NCBI GenBank assembly: GCA_947179485.1
Contig: OX359249.1
Coordinates: 37,558,250 to 37,622,249, forward strand
Direction: 5' to 3'
Origin: Allacma fusca
Lineage: Eukaryota; Arthropoda; Collembola; Symphypleona; Sminthuridae
Length of the DNA: 64,000 nt
Part shown: in pieces, positions 52,401-63,177 of the stretch
Layout: each line of letters starts with the position of its first letter
Numbering within the stretch: the stretch's first letter is position 1
Translations under genes and position numbers: made by a program
Notes under the pieces: generated by a model
Told to the model about the DNA's origin: nothing
What the model saw: only the letters and a program-made list of their open reading frames with translations
Databases searched by the model: none

Positions 52401-54597
52401 AATGAAACGTTGGTAACTGTTTTGTAGGTCACTAATATAACTTGGGAGGATCTTGAAGATTTGGGAGTTTTGAAACTGGGTCATCAAAAGAAATTTATGC
52501 TGGCCATCAAAAGAATCGAAGATATTTTGGCTGGTAAACGTATCCCAACTTCTAGTGCGCCCAATGCTTACCTCACGCCTATGGTAAATCTAATATTACA
52601 TTGTATTTCTCGTGGGTATGTTAAACTCTGTCGTTTTCATCACTGTTGTAAAGTGGTGCTAACAAAGTCCGGAAAACTTCCTATTCACATAATGACTGGT
52701 ATCATGTATAAGTTTTTGGTTTTAAATGTATAACCAGCAGGACTCTTTCCCGCGCCGAACTGCATCGAACACAGGAAATACCTCTGGAATGGGCATGTCG
52801 CCTTATGGAAATCTCAACGGAGTTTCCCAGTTACAGCAGTTCCATCCTATCTACAGTAATTCTCGTTCATCGGGATTGAATCAACCGCATCATCAAAGTC
52901 AACAACAACAGCAGCAACAAATATGGCGTCAGAGCTCACACAATGCATCCTCGGGTATCTACGCTCATCTTCCACCCCACACCTTGACACACCAGCCCCA
53001 GCTCCACCACGTAAATAATCCCGTGGCCTCTACATCAGGCGCTCCACCGTCAACTCCAAGCCCAGTGACACCTCAGTACTATCCAGACGTGATCTCTATC
53101 CAAGTGAAAAATGGTCGCCGGAAATCCATGGAGAATGTGTCGGCCCAGGAGCCAATTTACGGTACTTCATCATTCCTGCCAAGCCAGAACCAGAATCAAG
53201 TTCAACCTCAGATGGGGCTTGGTAGTATGCGTTCAGGAGGTAATACGGTTAAGTTTGAGGAAGGGGACATTACGCCTACCAATGAGACTGTCTCTGTTGG
53301 AGGATCTAATGTCATGTCAACAGCGACTTTGCCTCGCCTGATGAAAAATAAGCCTATTGCCAAGATAATGGGTGGTGGAATGAATAGTGTGAACTGCATG
53401 CAAGATCGTTGCCCGTCTCCCTCTGGGGGATATCAGCAGTCGCAGCAAATATCTCAATACCCCTACGGAGATGGTTACAAAAGTTTACCGAGAGATATAG
53501 GAAGAATGTCTAAAGCTGGATTGAATCTGTATTCAGGGGGTAATTATTCCGGTGCTACAAAAACTCTAGGAAAAACGAATAGTTTCAAAAGTGGTCCTCC
53601 ACCCCCACCAAGACGGGGAAGTTGTTCTGGAGCCGAAACTTCCAGTATGTACACCAGTGGACAGCAAATTTTAAGTTCGTTTGGGGCCGGAAACAATGTG
53701 GTTGGTCGTGGTAATATGCCACCTCCACCCCCAAACCTATCATGTGATCAATTTAGTTGTTCTCCGCCCAGTTCATCACGTATTGCTGATGAATTTCCAC
53801 CACCTCCGCACCCCGATGACTTAGTTTTGGTAAATCAACCTATGCCAGCGGGAATTTCACCGGCAACACGACAAGGAGTAGCAGCAACAAATGCCGTCGC
53901 AACAGCTGTGAATAATGCTAGTCCTAATAATATTGCACTTAAAATGAACGCTGCTAGTGCTACAGTCCATTATCATAACAGTAGTAATAGTAATCATCAA
54001 ACCTTGCGAAATAGTCCTCCTAGTACTTCGACCAAATCACGCGAGCCTTCTCCTGTCGGAAGTGACTTCTCGGATTCGGATCTTCCTCCCGGTGGACTAT
54101 TGTCCAGAGGTGTCAGACGAAACGGTTCTGATGCAAGTTTTAAGGTATTAGATTTAGATATAGAAAAGCTATCAAGCTGTAACGGACTCTAGTTGAATTA
54201 CTTCTTCCTCATTGCAAAAAGTGCGTTGCTATAACAACTTAATTTAAATAATGAATGATTCTTGCAATTTCCAGTCAAATTCGAGTACGGAATCGGAATC
54301 TATCCCGTTTGCTAATGATAACGCTGGAACCATTAAGCAGCAAAAGCCCGGTAGTCGCACACAGCAATTAGTCTCTTCCTCGTCAGTAACTTCGAATACT
54401 ACAACTGCTAGTAAGTGTGGATTTATTCAGACAAAACAATAATTTAACTTTTATTTTAATTTATTTTAATTGCTGGTGTATGTTTACTAGGCAATCAAGG
54501 TACCGGTGATGTTCTGAATGACATTGGAAACATGCTTGCAGATCTAACAGATGAGCTCGACGCAATATTGGAACAAGAAATGAATTCAAAGCGTTGA
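18814..54597 (+). CDS. ckn: Caskin-type tandem-SAM scaffold protein, 11 coding exons, 1586 aa model
   Basis: Coding segments: 18814-20233, 37918-38274, 43986-44152, 49905-50312, 50405-50707, 50826-51038, 51363-51449, 52428-52583, 52738-54144, 54275-54410 and 54491-54597. All junctions are GT/AG, all phases agree, and the sum is 4761 nt. In order the protein has a Ser/Thr/Asn-rich N-terminus (1-473), low-complexity linkers, SAM1 (about 888-948), SAM2 (about 958-1021, with [10 protein letters not shown] and LGHQKK), a proline-rich region with PPPPPRR at 1324-1330, and the tail [19 protein letters not shown] starting at 1558. Tandem SAM plus this tail is diagnostic of caskins, cytoplasmic adaptors. 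Vertebrate members bind CASK and their SAM pairs polymerise; the fly protein acts with the receptor phosphatase Lar in motor axon guidance. The ankyrin repeats, SH3 domain and EEIWVLR-type CASK-binding motif of vertebrate caskins are not seen, so either this transcript is a short form or the lineage lacks them. The family assignment is firm; full exon usage is inferred. Confidence 0.9.
22037..22060 (+). repeat. GA microsatellite
   Basis: GA run flanked by AAAGA units. Confidence 0.88.
25191..25236 (+). repeat. (CT)23 microsatellite
   Basis: 46 bp of CT preceded by a CTGT/CTAT mixed tract. Confidence 0.95.
25992..26022 (+). repeat. Compound (TTAC)n(GTAC)n repeat
   Basis: TTAC units change to GTAC units after about 18 bases; the GTAC part is self-complementary. 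Confidence 0.85.
27010..27053 (+). repeat. Compound (GTAT)n(GT)n microsatellite
   Basis: About five GTAT units are followed by a GT run to 27053. Confidence 0.92.
30308..30332. repeat. Inverted trinucleotide repeat, (AAT)n then (ATT)n
   Basis: An 11-bp perfect stem with a 3-base TAG loop. The ATT side continues to about 30340. Confidence 0.85.
30961..31022. repeat. Pentanucleotide minisatellite, GGTAT/GGTGT units
   Basis: About twelve tandem five-base units: mostly TATGG first, then TGTGG. It is not the arthropod telomere repeat TTAGG. Confidence 0.8.
31656..31703 (+). repeat. CT microsatellite with one GT interruption
   Basis: CT repeat of about 48 bp broken once by TGT. Confidence 0.9.
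32929..32956 (+). repeat. (CTT)9 trinucleotide repeat
   Basis: Tandem CTT units in caskin intron 1; read as TCT/TCA-type codons they produce a spurious Ser-rich open frame. Confidence 0.88.
33953..34026 (+). repeat. Compound (ACGA)n and (CA)n repeat
   Basis: ACGA/ATGA units, then CA repeats split by GCACATATGT. Confidence 0.85.
35765..35786. repeat. 22-bp perfect palindrome, (AAT)n then (ATT)n
   Basis: Two 11-base arms are exact reverse complements with no spacer. Confidence 0.88.
35876..35905 (+). repeat. G-rich tract with quadruplex potential
   Basis: Four G blocks (GGGG, GGG, GGGGG and a 14-G run) are separated by one or two bases on the sense strand of caskin intron 1. Confidence 0.8.
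37342..37421 (+). repeat. (CT)40 microsatellite, longest in the window
   Basis: 80 bp of uninterrupted pyrimidine dinucleotide repeat, about 500 bp upstream of caskin exon 2. Mirror-symmetric CT/GA tracts can form triplex (H-) DNA. Confidence 0.95.
37918..38274 (+). CDS. ckn: caskin coding exon 2 (Ser-rich linker)
   Basis: The acceptor is a long T tract ending TTACAG at 37912-37917 and the donor is AAAG/GTAAAT at 38275. It enters in phase 1 (A+TT) and leaves in phase 1 (G+AC with the next exon). It encodes a Ser/Gly/Pro-rich linker including the run [15 protein letters not shown]. No domain is recognised. Confidence 0.85.
38275..43985 (+). other. caskin intron 2 (5.7 kb)
   Basis: Bounded by GTAAAT and GACAG, phase 1. 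AT-rich, with fewer microsatellites than intron 1 (GA at about 41811-41831). No recognisable gene or transposon. Confidence 0.8.
43986..44152 (+). CDS. ckn: caskin coding exon 3 (linker)
   Basis: The acceptor is TTATTTGACAG before 43986 and the donor is CAG/GTATGC at 44153. It completes an Asp codon from the previous exon and ends in phase 0. It encodes [12 protein letters not shown] followed by a Ser-rich and Pro-rich stretch ending VDMHQ. Confidence 0.85.
44153..49904 (+). other. caskin intron 3 (5.8 kb)
   Basis: Bounded by GTATGC and AACAG, phase 0. Overlapping open frames at 47798-48425 and 44404-44682 have no recognisable domain and are not called. Largely free of long microsatellites. 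Confidence 0.8.
49905..50312 (+). CDS. ckn: caskin coding exon 4 (Gly/Ser-, Gln- and His-rich linker)
   Basis: The acceptor is AACAG at 49900-49904 and the donor CAG/GTATGT at 50313; it is 136 codons in phase 0/0. It encodes Gly/Ser/Asn-rich sequence, a QQQQQHH segment and a marked His-rich tract (about 12 His within 20 residues, near 50160-50220). Such tracts are usually disordered and vary in length between species. Confidence 0.88.
50405..50707 (+). CDS. ckn: caskin coding exon 5 (Ser/Gly-rich, leads into SAM1)
   Basis: The acceptor is GATTAG at 50399-50404 and the donor CCT/GTAAGT at 50708; it is 101 codons in phase 0/0. Serine-rich sequence ends with [19 protein letters not shown], a non-disordered lead that joins directly to SAM1. 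Confidence 0.88.
50826..51038 (+). CDS. ckn: caskin coding exon 6: SAM domain 1
   Basis: It is 71 codons in phase 0/0, with acceptor TTTCCGCAG and donor CCT/GTAAGT at 51039. It encodes a complete SAM fold: [40 protein letters not shown], then the KPHHRKRL helix 5. The [11 protein letters not shown] core is typical of caskin SAM1. SAM domains mediate protein-protein contacts, and caskin SAM pairs form helical polymers in vertebrates. Confidence 0.95.
51039..51362 (+). other. caskin intron 6 (324 nt), between SAM1 and SAM2
   Basis: GTAAGT to TTTTTCTACAG, phase 0. Nothing else is seen in it. Confidence 0.85.
51363..51449 (+). CDS. ckn: caskin coding exon 7: first half of SAM domain 2
   Basis: It is 29 codons in phase 0/0, with acceptor TTTTTCTACAG and donor CAG/GTGTGA at 51450. 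It encodes [16 protein letters not shown] and GYHSVRQ, the N-terminal helices of SAM2. Confidence 0.93.
51450..52427 (+). other. caskin intron 7 (978 nt), inside SAM2
   Basis: GTGTGA to TTTTGTAG, phase 0. It interrupts the SAM2 fold. No other feature is seen. Confidence 0.85.
52428..52583 (+). CDS. ckn: caskin coding exon 8: second half of SAM domain 2
   Basis: It is 52 codons in phase 0/0, with acceptor TTTTGTAG and donor ATG/GTAAAT at 52584. It encodes [20 protein letters not shown] and [17 protein letters not shown]. This ends SAM2 and is the segment most like vertebrate caskins. Confidence 0.94.
52738..54144 (+). CDS. ckn: caskin coding exon 9: Pro/Gln-rich region with SH3-ligand motifs
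   Basis: It is 469 codons in phase 0/0. The acceptor is CAGCAG, so the exon may start at 52738 or 52741. The donor is AAG/GTATTA at 54145. Encoded features are a Gln run near 52905-52920, the phrase [13 protein letters not shown], and three proline runs ([25 protein letters not shown]) that look like SH3 or EVH1 ligands. The rest is Ser/Asn/Gly-rich and probably disordered. Without splicing at 54145 the frame runs on for 15 residues to a TAG at 54190. Confidence 0.92.
54275..54410 (+). CDS. ckn: caskin coding exon 10 (Ser/Thr-rich linker)
   Basis: The acceptor is TTGCAATTTCCAG before 54275 and the donor a perfect GTAAGT at 54411. It enters in phase 0 and leaves with one base (A) that joins GC of the next exon. 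It encodes [12 protein letters not shown] and a Ser/Thr-rich remainder. Confidence 0.88.
54491..54597 (+). CDS. ckn: caskin terminal coding exon: conserved C-terminal tail
   Basis: The acceptor is TTACTAG before 54491 and the stop is TGA at 54595-54597. It encodes the last 35 residues: [18 protein letters not shown] followed by [12 protein letters not shown]. This amphipathic acidic helix is the caskin C-terminal signature and one of the best conserved parts of the family. Confidence 0.95.
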
Positions 54598-54679
54598 TGT
54601 CCACTGTTCCGAAGCATTATTTCATACCATTGAATTAACGCAGATTAGTTAATTGTTGAAGCGTATGATCTTCGTTAGA

Positions 54680-54685
54680 ATTAAA
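54680..54685 (+). terminator. Candidate proximal caskin poly(A) signal
   Basis: ATTAAA, the commonest variant signal, 83 nt after the stop codon. A canonical AATAAA only appears at 56258, so proximal and distal 3' UTRs are both possible. Confidence 0.3.
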
Positions 54686-56257
54686 CCGAATATAAAAGTA
54701 AGTTAACTTCTGAGTGATGCATGTGTCGCCGAAGTCGTCTTACGAAAGTAAATCAGTTAAAGAAAACAGCATGATTCATGTCAAATGCGTGTAATGTTAG
54801 AATTAAAATTGTATAGCCATTATTTGGAAATTGGTGTGTACATGATCTCGAGTACTTCAAGCGAACAGATACTTAAGTTAGTCTTGGAATTTTTATTAAC
54901 ATCTTGATGTTATAATTGTAAATACCATGTCTACATAAAAGTTCTTACAGAGTGAAAATTATCGATGTTAATTGTTATTTAACTAAAGACTGAAATTGAG
55001 AAAAATTTGCTAACTTATATTTCATTCAGAAAGAATGCTTTAATACCTGTTTCTTTCAAATTGTATCTCGAAATGTTTGCTTATGTTGGTCAAAAATATA
55101 CTTTCAGGTCTTCATTACTATTTAACAATATATTGTATTGTACAGTATCGTTCCAGACTACAAAATGGTTTGACGCTAATTTCTCTAAAAAATATTAAGG
55201 GTCAGTTAATTTTGAATTTCTTTCTTTGTACTAATCGGCTTGGTTGTATAGGCACCTGCAATTAAATTTGTAATAGAGTTTGAAGTTTTTTTACCTGGAT
55301 TTTGCCAACAATTTTTGTATTTTTTACATATGGTTGCGTACTTATCCTGGTTCTACGGTCTAACTTAAACGTATTTTGAATATATGGTTCAAAGTTTGAT
55401 TTCATGATGTGCCCTATAAGTTTGTTTTAAAAAGTATACGCAGACACATACGTAGTGGAGTAAATCTCTAAGCCTATAATAGTTAAGTTCTAATAGAAAT
55501 GAACCTTCTGGTATATTTTTGTTTTAATTAACATGTTGTGAAAACTAGTGATTAACCATTGAACCTTCTAGAATTTTCTGAGGTTCATTCTAAAATGTAT
55601 AATTAAACAGAATGTTTTAACACTGCGTGATGAGCAGCAATGCCGAAGCGCACTAGGATGCACAAAGGTTCATAAAATGTGTAGCATAAATGTCAATCAA
55701 TGTTCATTGTAAATGTTGTTGAGACTGACCGTTCCTTATCCTGACATTATTACTGTTACGTCATGTCCACTCGTTTTAAAATACAAGACGAGTTGTGCTC
55801 TAATATTACAATATACCTTTTATATAAATCCATATTTCGAAATGTTGATGTTGCAATCAACATTTGAATTACAAACTATATACAACTTATTCTTCGGAAA
55901 TTCATCATCGTCATCCCAGCCCAGCTATTGTTACTTTTCGCACCTACCAGAATTTGCCTACACATTGGTTACAAATGACTTACAACCCTTGCTAGCACTC
56001 CGATACACGTACCACAAGCTGCTATTTCTCGAGTAAGCACCAACAACGTCGCTATTTCAAGCTTTCTACACACGTTTTTTAGCAATTATTAACATAGTTG
56101 CTACTCCGATAGGTCTAAATGTTTGTAGATGTGGTTAATGTAGGATTTACAGGTGAAGAACTTTGAATATTATTGGTTATCAATGGAATCATCTAATCAA
56201 GCTTTTCACATGTTCCTTGGAAATCAAATTTAAAATTAGCTTTAGAAAGAAGGAAGT

Positions 56258-56263
56258 AATAAA
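56258..56263 (+). terminator. Candidate distal caskin poly(A) signal
   Basis: First canonical AATAAA downstream of the caskin stop; it would give a 3' UTR of about 1.7 kb. Confidence 0.3.
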
Positions 56264-59200
56264 CATACATATTCATGTAATGCATTGCCAATTACCTTAA
56301 CCTGAATAGTTAAGTTTTTTGTAGGAATTACCCTTTATATTATTAAGAATTTCAGTGTGAATGTTGTTCACTACTTACATATGCTCAGGTGTTACTTATC
56401 CAATCCAGTAACGTCCTGGCATAACAGTAGCTAACCATATTCAAATAACAGTTTATCTGTTTTCCTTTCAGTAATAGTTGATTAAATGTGACGACGGAAG
56501 ATGACATTTATGCTGTTCTCCAATGTATGATTTTTGTATGCAAGTATACTACTTGATGTAACAGCACTTCTGCACTAATATAATGATCAGTGGCTAAATG
56601 GCTACTAAAGAATATTCGTCCCATTTCACTGACGTTTTGTATTTTTCACACTTGTGTTGACGAAGGCACCATGTGGGCTATGCGGTATTCCGCTTTCGGT
56701 TCTCAGTTACAACCATTAATGCTGTGAAAATTCTATAGAAAATAAATTAAGAATACAAATAGTAATTAAGTAACTGAGGAAAAATTGTATCTGAATAAAT
56801 AATATTAATTGTATGAGAACCCAGTATGAAGTGCAATAAGTGCCATATTAACAAATATTCTTTTACGGCAGAAAGTGGGAAATATTTCATGTTTCCACCA
56901 TCCAGCATAATTTGTAATTATACCTGCCGGTTTTCACATGAATTTTAAAATTACAAGAGGAAGTTACATATTAATAACTGTAAGCACAGTAATAATATTA
57001 AATATATAATTATTATTATTATTCATACTACGCGTTAATGGTTTCGCCAACCCATGTGGAAAGTAGAAGCAATTTGCTGTAGTTTAAGTAATCGGAGAAG
57101 ATAATTTGAGGCCCGTTCACGTATTTAGTTTTACCAGATTATTTGTTATGTAGACGTGAAATACCCTAATACTATACACATTTTGTCAGATAATATTGTG
57201 TAATAATATATTATGGTAACGTGCTGTACAGGGAAAAAATTATAAAAATAAATGAAAAACCTCCATTTCGTCTTCAACAACAATAGCCGGACATTTCGTT
57301 TTATTATGTATTTAGAACAATTTCATCTTTTTGGGGAGTATATTAAACATATTATATATGTACATACATATAACATTTTGCATCATCCCAAAGTCATGGA
57401 GTGGTTTTTTTAGTAGCTGTTTCCCAAGATGTTGCCTTTTAGGGCGCAATTATTATTCAAGTCTTTGTGTACACACCAGTATGTCGGTTTCGAACATGTA
57501 AAATCTCCATTAGGTATACTTATGTTGAAGAATTTCATTGTATCCTTCCATGTAATTAATTAAAATTGTAAACTAAACAGTTTGCTCACACACAATGAAG
57601 GAGGAATTACAGGCATTATTTGAAACAGGCTTCACTGCCTGTCCATATCGTCATGGAATCTCAGGATATGTATCTATAGATTCCTTGCTGTGAAGCATCA
57701 CATTGTTTTACTAATTGTAAGTCCCAATTGTGGGTAACCTCCCCACCTCACAACGATAAACCCTATTAACATTGTTTAGTGTTGCTAGTAAAAATGTTAG
57801 AGAATTTTTCCAATACTCCAATATAATATCATTTGAATTTCCTATTATTATTCCAGTATTATTTCAGAACTGCAACCGCATCATTTACTCTTTCTCTAAC
57901 CCCAAGTTTGCAGTTTAATATTTTTTACATAGTGTTTGATGAAACCTAATCCTCATAAGTTTTCCGAATAAATTAAAAAGTAAATACATATTATGTAGCG
58001 TGTTTCTTTCCCGCTCGTTTTAGTGATGCTGGTTAAAATGATGTGGAAGGCTATTTTTTGTCGATCATACAGCAGGGTTCGCAATGAAAGGTTCTCAGAG
58101 AAATGTTAACAGTTGTTCCTTCGATGTGTCATTTCATGTAAATAAGTCAAGTTCAGCTGAGGTTCAGTTGATGGTCTTGAGAAGAAACAAAACTGAAGAC
58201 AATCTTTCCGTTGACAAAAACAATGCACAGCAGTGTCTTCACGTCACTGTCGTCCGTCGTCCCTTTGCAGCTGTTTTCCTCCTCACAGCTGGGGGCATTC
58301 GTACTTTAGGACACTTGCATTTCAACGGCACGGACAACCTAAAACTTACACTTACTTGTACTAACATCCATGTTTTTTACTCATTACTTTCTTGCTAAAA
58401 GGCGTTTACAACAAGTCTACTGACAGCATACAGAGACTAGATCGATTCTCCGAGTGATGTGTGATGTCGTGCATCCTCAATAATATTCCCAGATCGTGAT
58501 TTACTGTTTGACTAAGGCATTATATATTACCTTAAGACTTAATGATACCTTGACTTTTTGTAAACTAGAGATGGAAAGAGGGACATGATTTATTGATTTC
58601 AGGATGCCCCAGTTCCGTAGGAATTACTTCTGCATTTCTTAAAAATAATAAGTGTATGTTGAACGTCCAAGAGTGTTACAGGTAAGTAATAGTTAAAAAT
58701 CTGGAAACGCCATCATGCGATAGGTACGTCAGGGAGGTATCTGTTTTAGAAATTAAAGTATCTCAAATGAAGAAAAGTTGATGGTTCATATACAGACTCA
58801 AGTTAGTTTTGAACAAAGCTGGGAGCTAGAATATTTGAATGGATAAAGCACACTCTGATTCTAACGATTGAAAAGCTTTTGGAATAAAATCTCTCGGAGG
58901 AGTTTCTCAGGTTGGTAATATTTTGATGAATGAATAGAGAGTGTCGTTCGTCGTTTGGTTTCCTCCAACCTGGCGTTTTAAGGGGATGGCAAGTCTCGTA
59001 TCTTTTCCCGGCGTATCTCCCACAAAAGAATTCATCTCCCAAGTCCCGACCCGACTTTCCAAAAATAAAAACTTACGAATTGGTATGTAGTTCCATGTAA
59101 CTACAATGGCTGAATAACCGTTCTTCCTTCTGACTCAGTCATTTTAAGATGACTGCAAACGTACGCAAGTATACTTATAGCAAATGTTCATGTGTGGAAG

Positions 59201-59456
59201 TGGGTACATAAGGAGGCAAGAAGGGACATTTTTCTCTTTCGCTCTCTGTGTTCCACCGAAATGATCCTATAATTCTATTTAGTTGTTCTACGAACTATTG
59301 GTGAAGTTGTCTCAGTCAGGGTGAGCTAAGAAAGACGGACGGAGTAAAGAGAATTGACTCACTTGATTACTTCCTTTCAGTGAAGAAGTTGAAGATTTGT
59401 TTTTTACATTGGCACTTCTGCAGCTGTAAATACACATCCGTGATTAAGTCATCACC

Positions 59457-61647
<2,191 letters not shown>

Positions 61648-62112
61648 ACGCCCAACTGGCTGCTGACAATCGGCCTAGCCTTCATTCACACCTACACTGT
61701 TCATCTGAGTTGACAATCCGTGACAAAAATTAATCCCGAATTAATTTTCATGATGCTCCACATCACATTCGCGCCCATATGGCATCATGCGATGTGACGG
61801 TGTAAGATTATACCTACTAATTTCATGTAATAGTTAAGTTCCTGTGAGGACGTCTGCTCTGAACGCATCACTTCGTCTTGTAGTTTTACTGTAAGTAATG
61901 ACATATGCTTAGTAAAATGAAAAAAAAACACGGTGAAAAGTATAAATGTAATGTTTGTGTAAGTAATCCTCCGAATGAGAAAAAAAAGTACTTCTGTAAA
62001 GCATTTAATTACGTACTATATAATTACTTATACAGGATTAATATCAATGAATGATATAATTTGGTATTGATACTAGAAACATGTGCCTTGTGGGCCAAAG
62101 TCAGTGTTTTCA

Positions 62113-62118
62113 AATAAA
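62113..62118 (+). terminator. Probable twist poly(A) signal
   Basis: Canonical AATAAA 466 nt after the stop codon, followed by T-rich sequence (TTTTGT, TTGTTTT). Another AATAAA at 61644-61649 overlaps the stop codon itself and is less plausible as the only signal. Confidence 0.5.
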
Positions 62119-63136
62119 CTCTAATTTTGTACATCGTTCCAATATAACCGCAATTGTTTTCACTGCTCCCTGTCATGTAGGTTTTCAACCGAAAATAATC
62201 CCCATCAAAAAAAAAAAAAAAAAATTATCCCACAAGTACATACACACCCCTCATATAGTTGAAGACTCAGTGTCACCTAGTCTTTCAGCATGTGGCACTG
62301 GAACAGAAATTAAGTGGTAAAAGTAAAGGAGTTATGAAAATGAGCTACGAGGGATTTTCCGTATGTCCATACCATGTCATGTAATCCCGACCCATGAAGC
62401 AGGTAAAGTTCCGTCGGAGTGTCATGAATGCAGGGAACTTACCACGGGAGTTGAGTTTGAAGTAGAAAAAGGTACACGGGGAAACTAAATAGCGTGAAGA
62501 CAGCCTCCTTCATGAGACAAAGAACCCAATTGCAATTTGGGTTTTGTAAAACAAGGAGGTTGAGCATGGAACGCCAGAGACAATATAAAATAATAAGACG
62601 CTAATAAGGTCGCATAGGAGATTTAGTGCAAACCATAGTATCTCCTTTCGTTAGTTTCTATTTAGATTCCTACTTGTCTTCTTGTTTTAGTTATTCCTGT
62701 GAGTCTTCTTCTCCCTGTTTCCCATTCGTTCCGCTAAATTCTTTTTCTCCGTCGGAAAATGTCTTTTGGATCGACGAAGCGTAAGTTTCTCAGCCAGGAA
62801 CATAGAACCGACAAAAAAATTCTCTTAATGAAGCTGCTCATGGACGGCGGGCTACTTAACATAGACTAAGGTCTAACACGTATCATGTACATACAGAACA
62901 TCGTTCTTCCGAAACACTGAAGTTCAAGCTGACTCCTTCCCTTACACCCTACTACAAACATACCAACGAAGAGAACTTAACTGGTCTGTACTACTGTACA
63001 ATGTTCAGCACATAACCAAACTTTTCAACAGAGCCGATTCTCTCCGTGACTATATGCATCTCAAGAAAAAACATATGCAAAGAGCATTGGATTGCAGGAC
63101 AGACAAAAGAAATGGCAAGAGAGCAAGAGGAGCAAG

Positions 63137-63138
<2 letters not shown>

Positions 63139-63174
<36 letters not shown>
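63139..63174 (+). repeat. (CG)AGAG... GA microsatellite
   Basis: About 36 bp of GA in a purine-rich tract downstream of twist. Confidence 0.9.

Positions 63175-63177
<3 letters not shown>

Larger units (their letters stand above)
54598..59456. other. caskin 3' region and caskin-twist intergenic stretch
   Basis: Very AT-rich. The caskin 3' UTR starts at 54598. Variant poly(A) signals ATTAAA lie at 54680-54685 and near 54802, and the first canonical AATAAA is at 56258-56263. The twist promoter and 5' UTR must lie toward the right end; two initiator-like TCAGTC sites are at 59135-59140 and 59312-59317. An open frame at 58084-58398 has no recognised domain. No tRNA or transposon is seen. Confidence 0.6.

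Noticed and set aside
58084..58398. 104-codon frame upstream of twist
   Set aside because: Mixed composition and fair length, but no recognisable motif, and it lies in the likely twist regulatory region.
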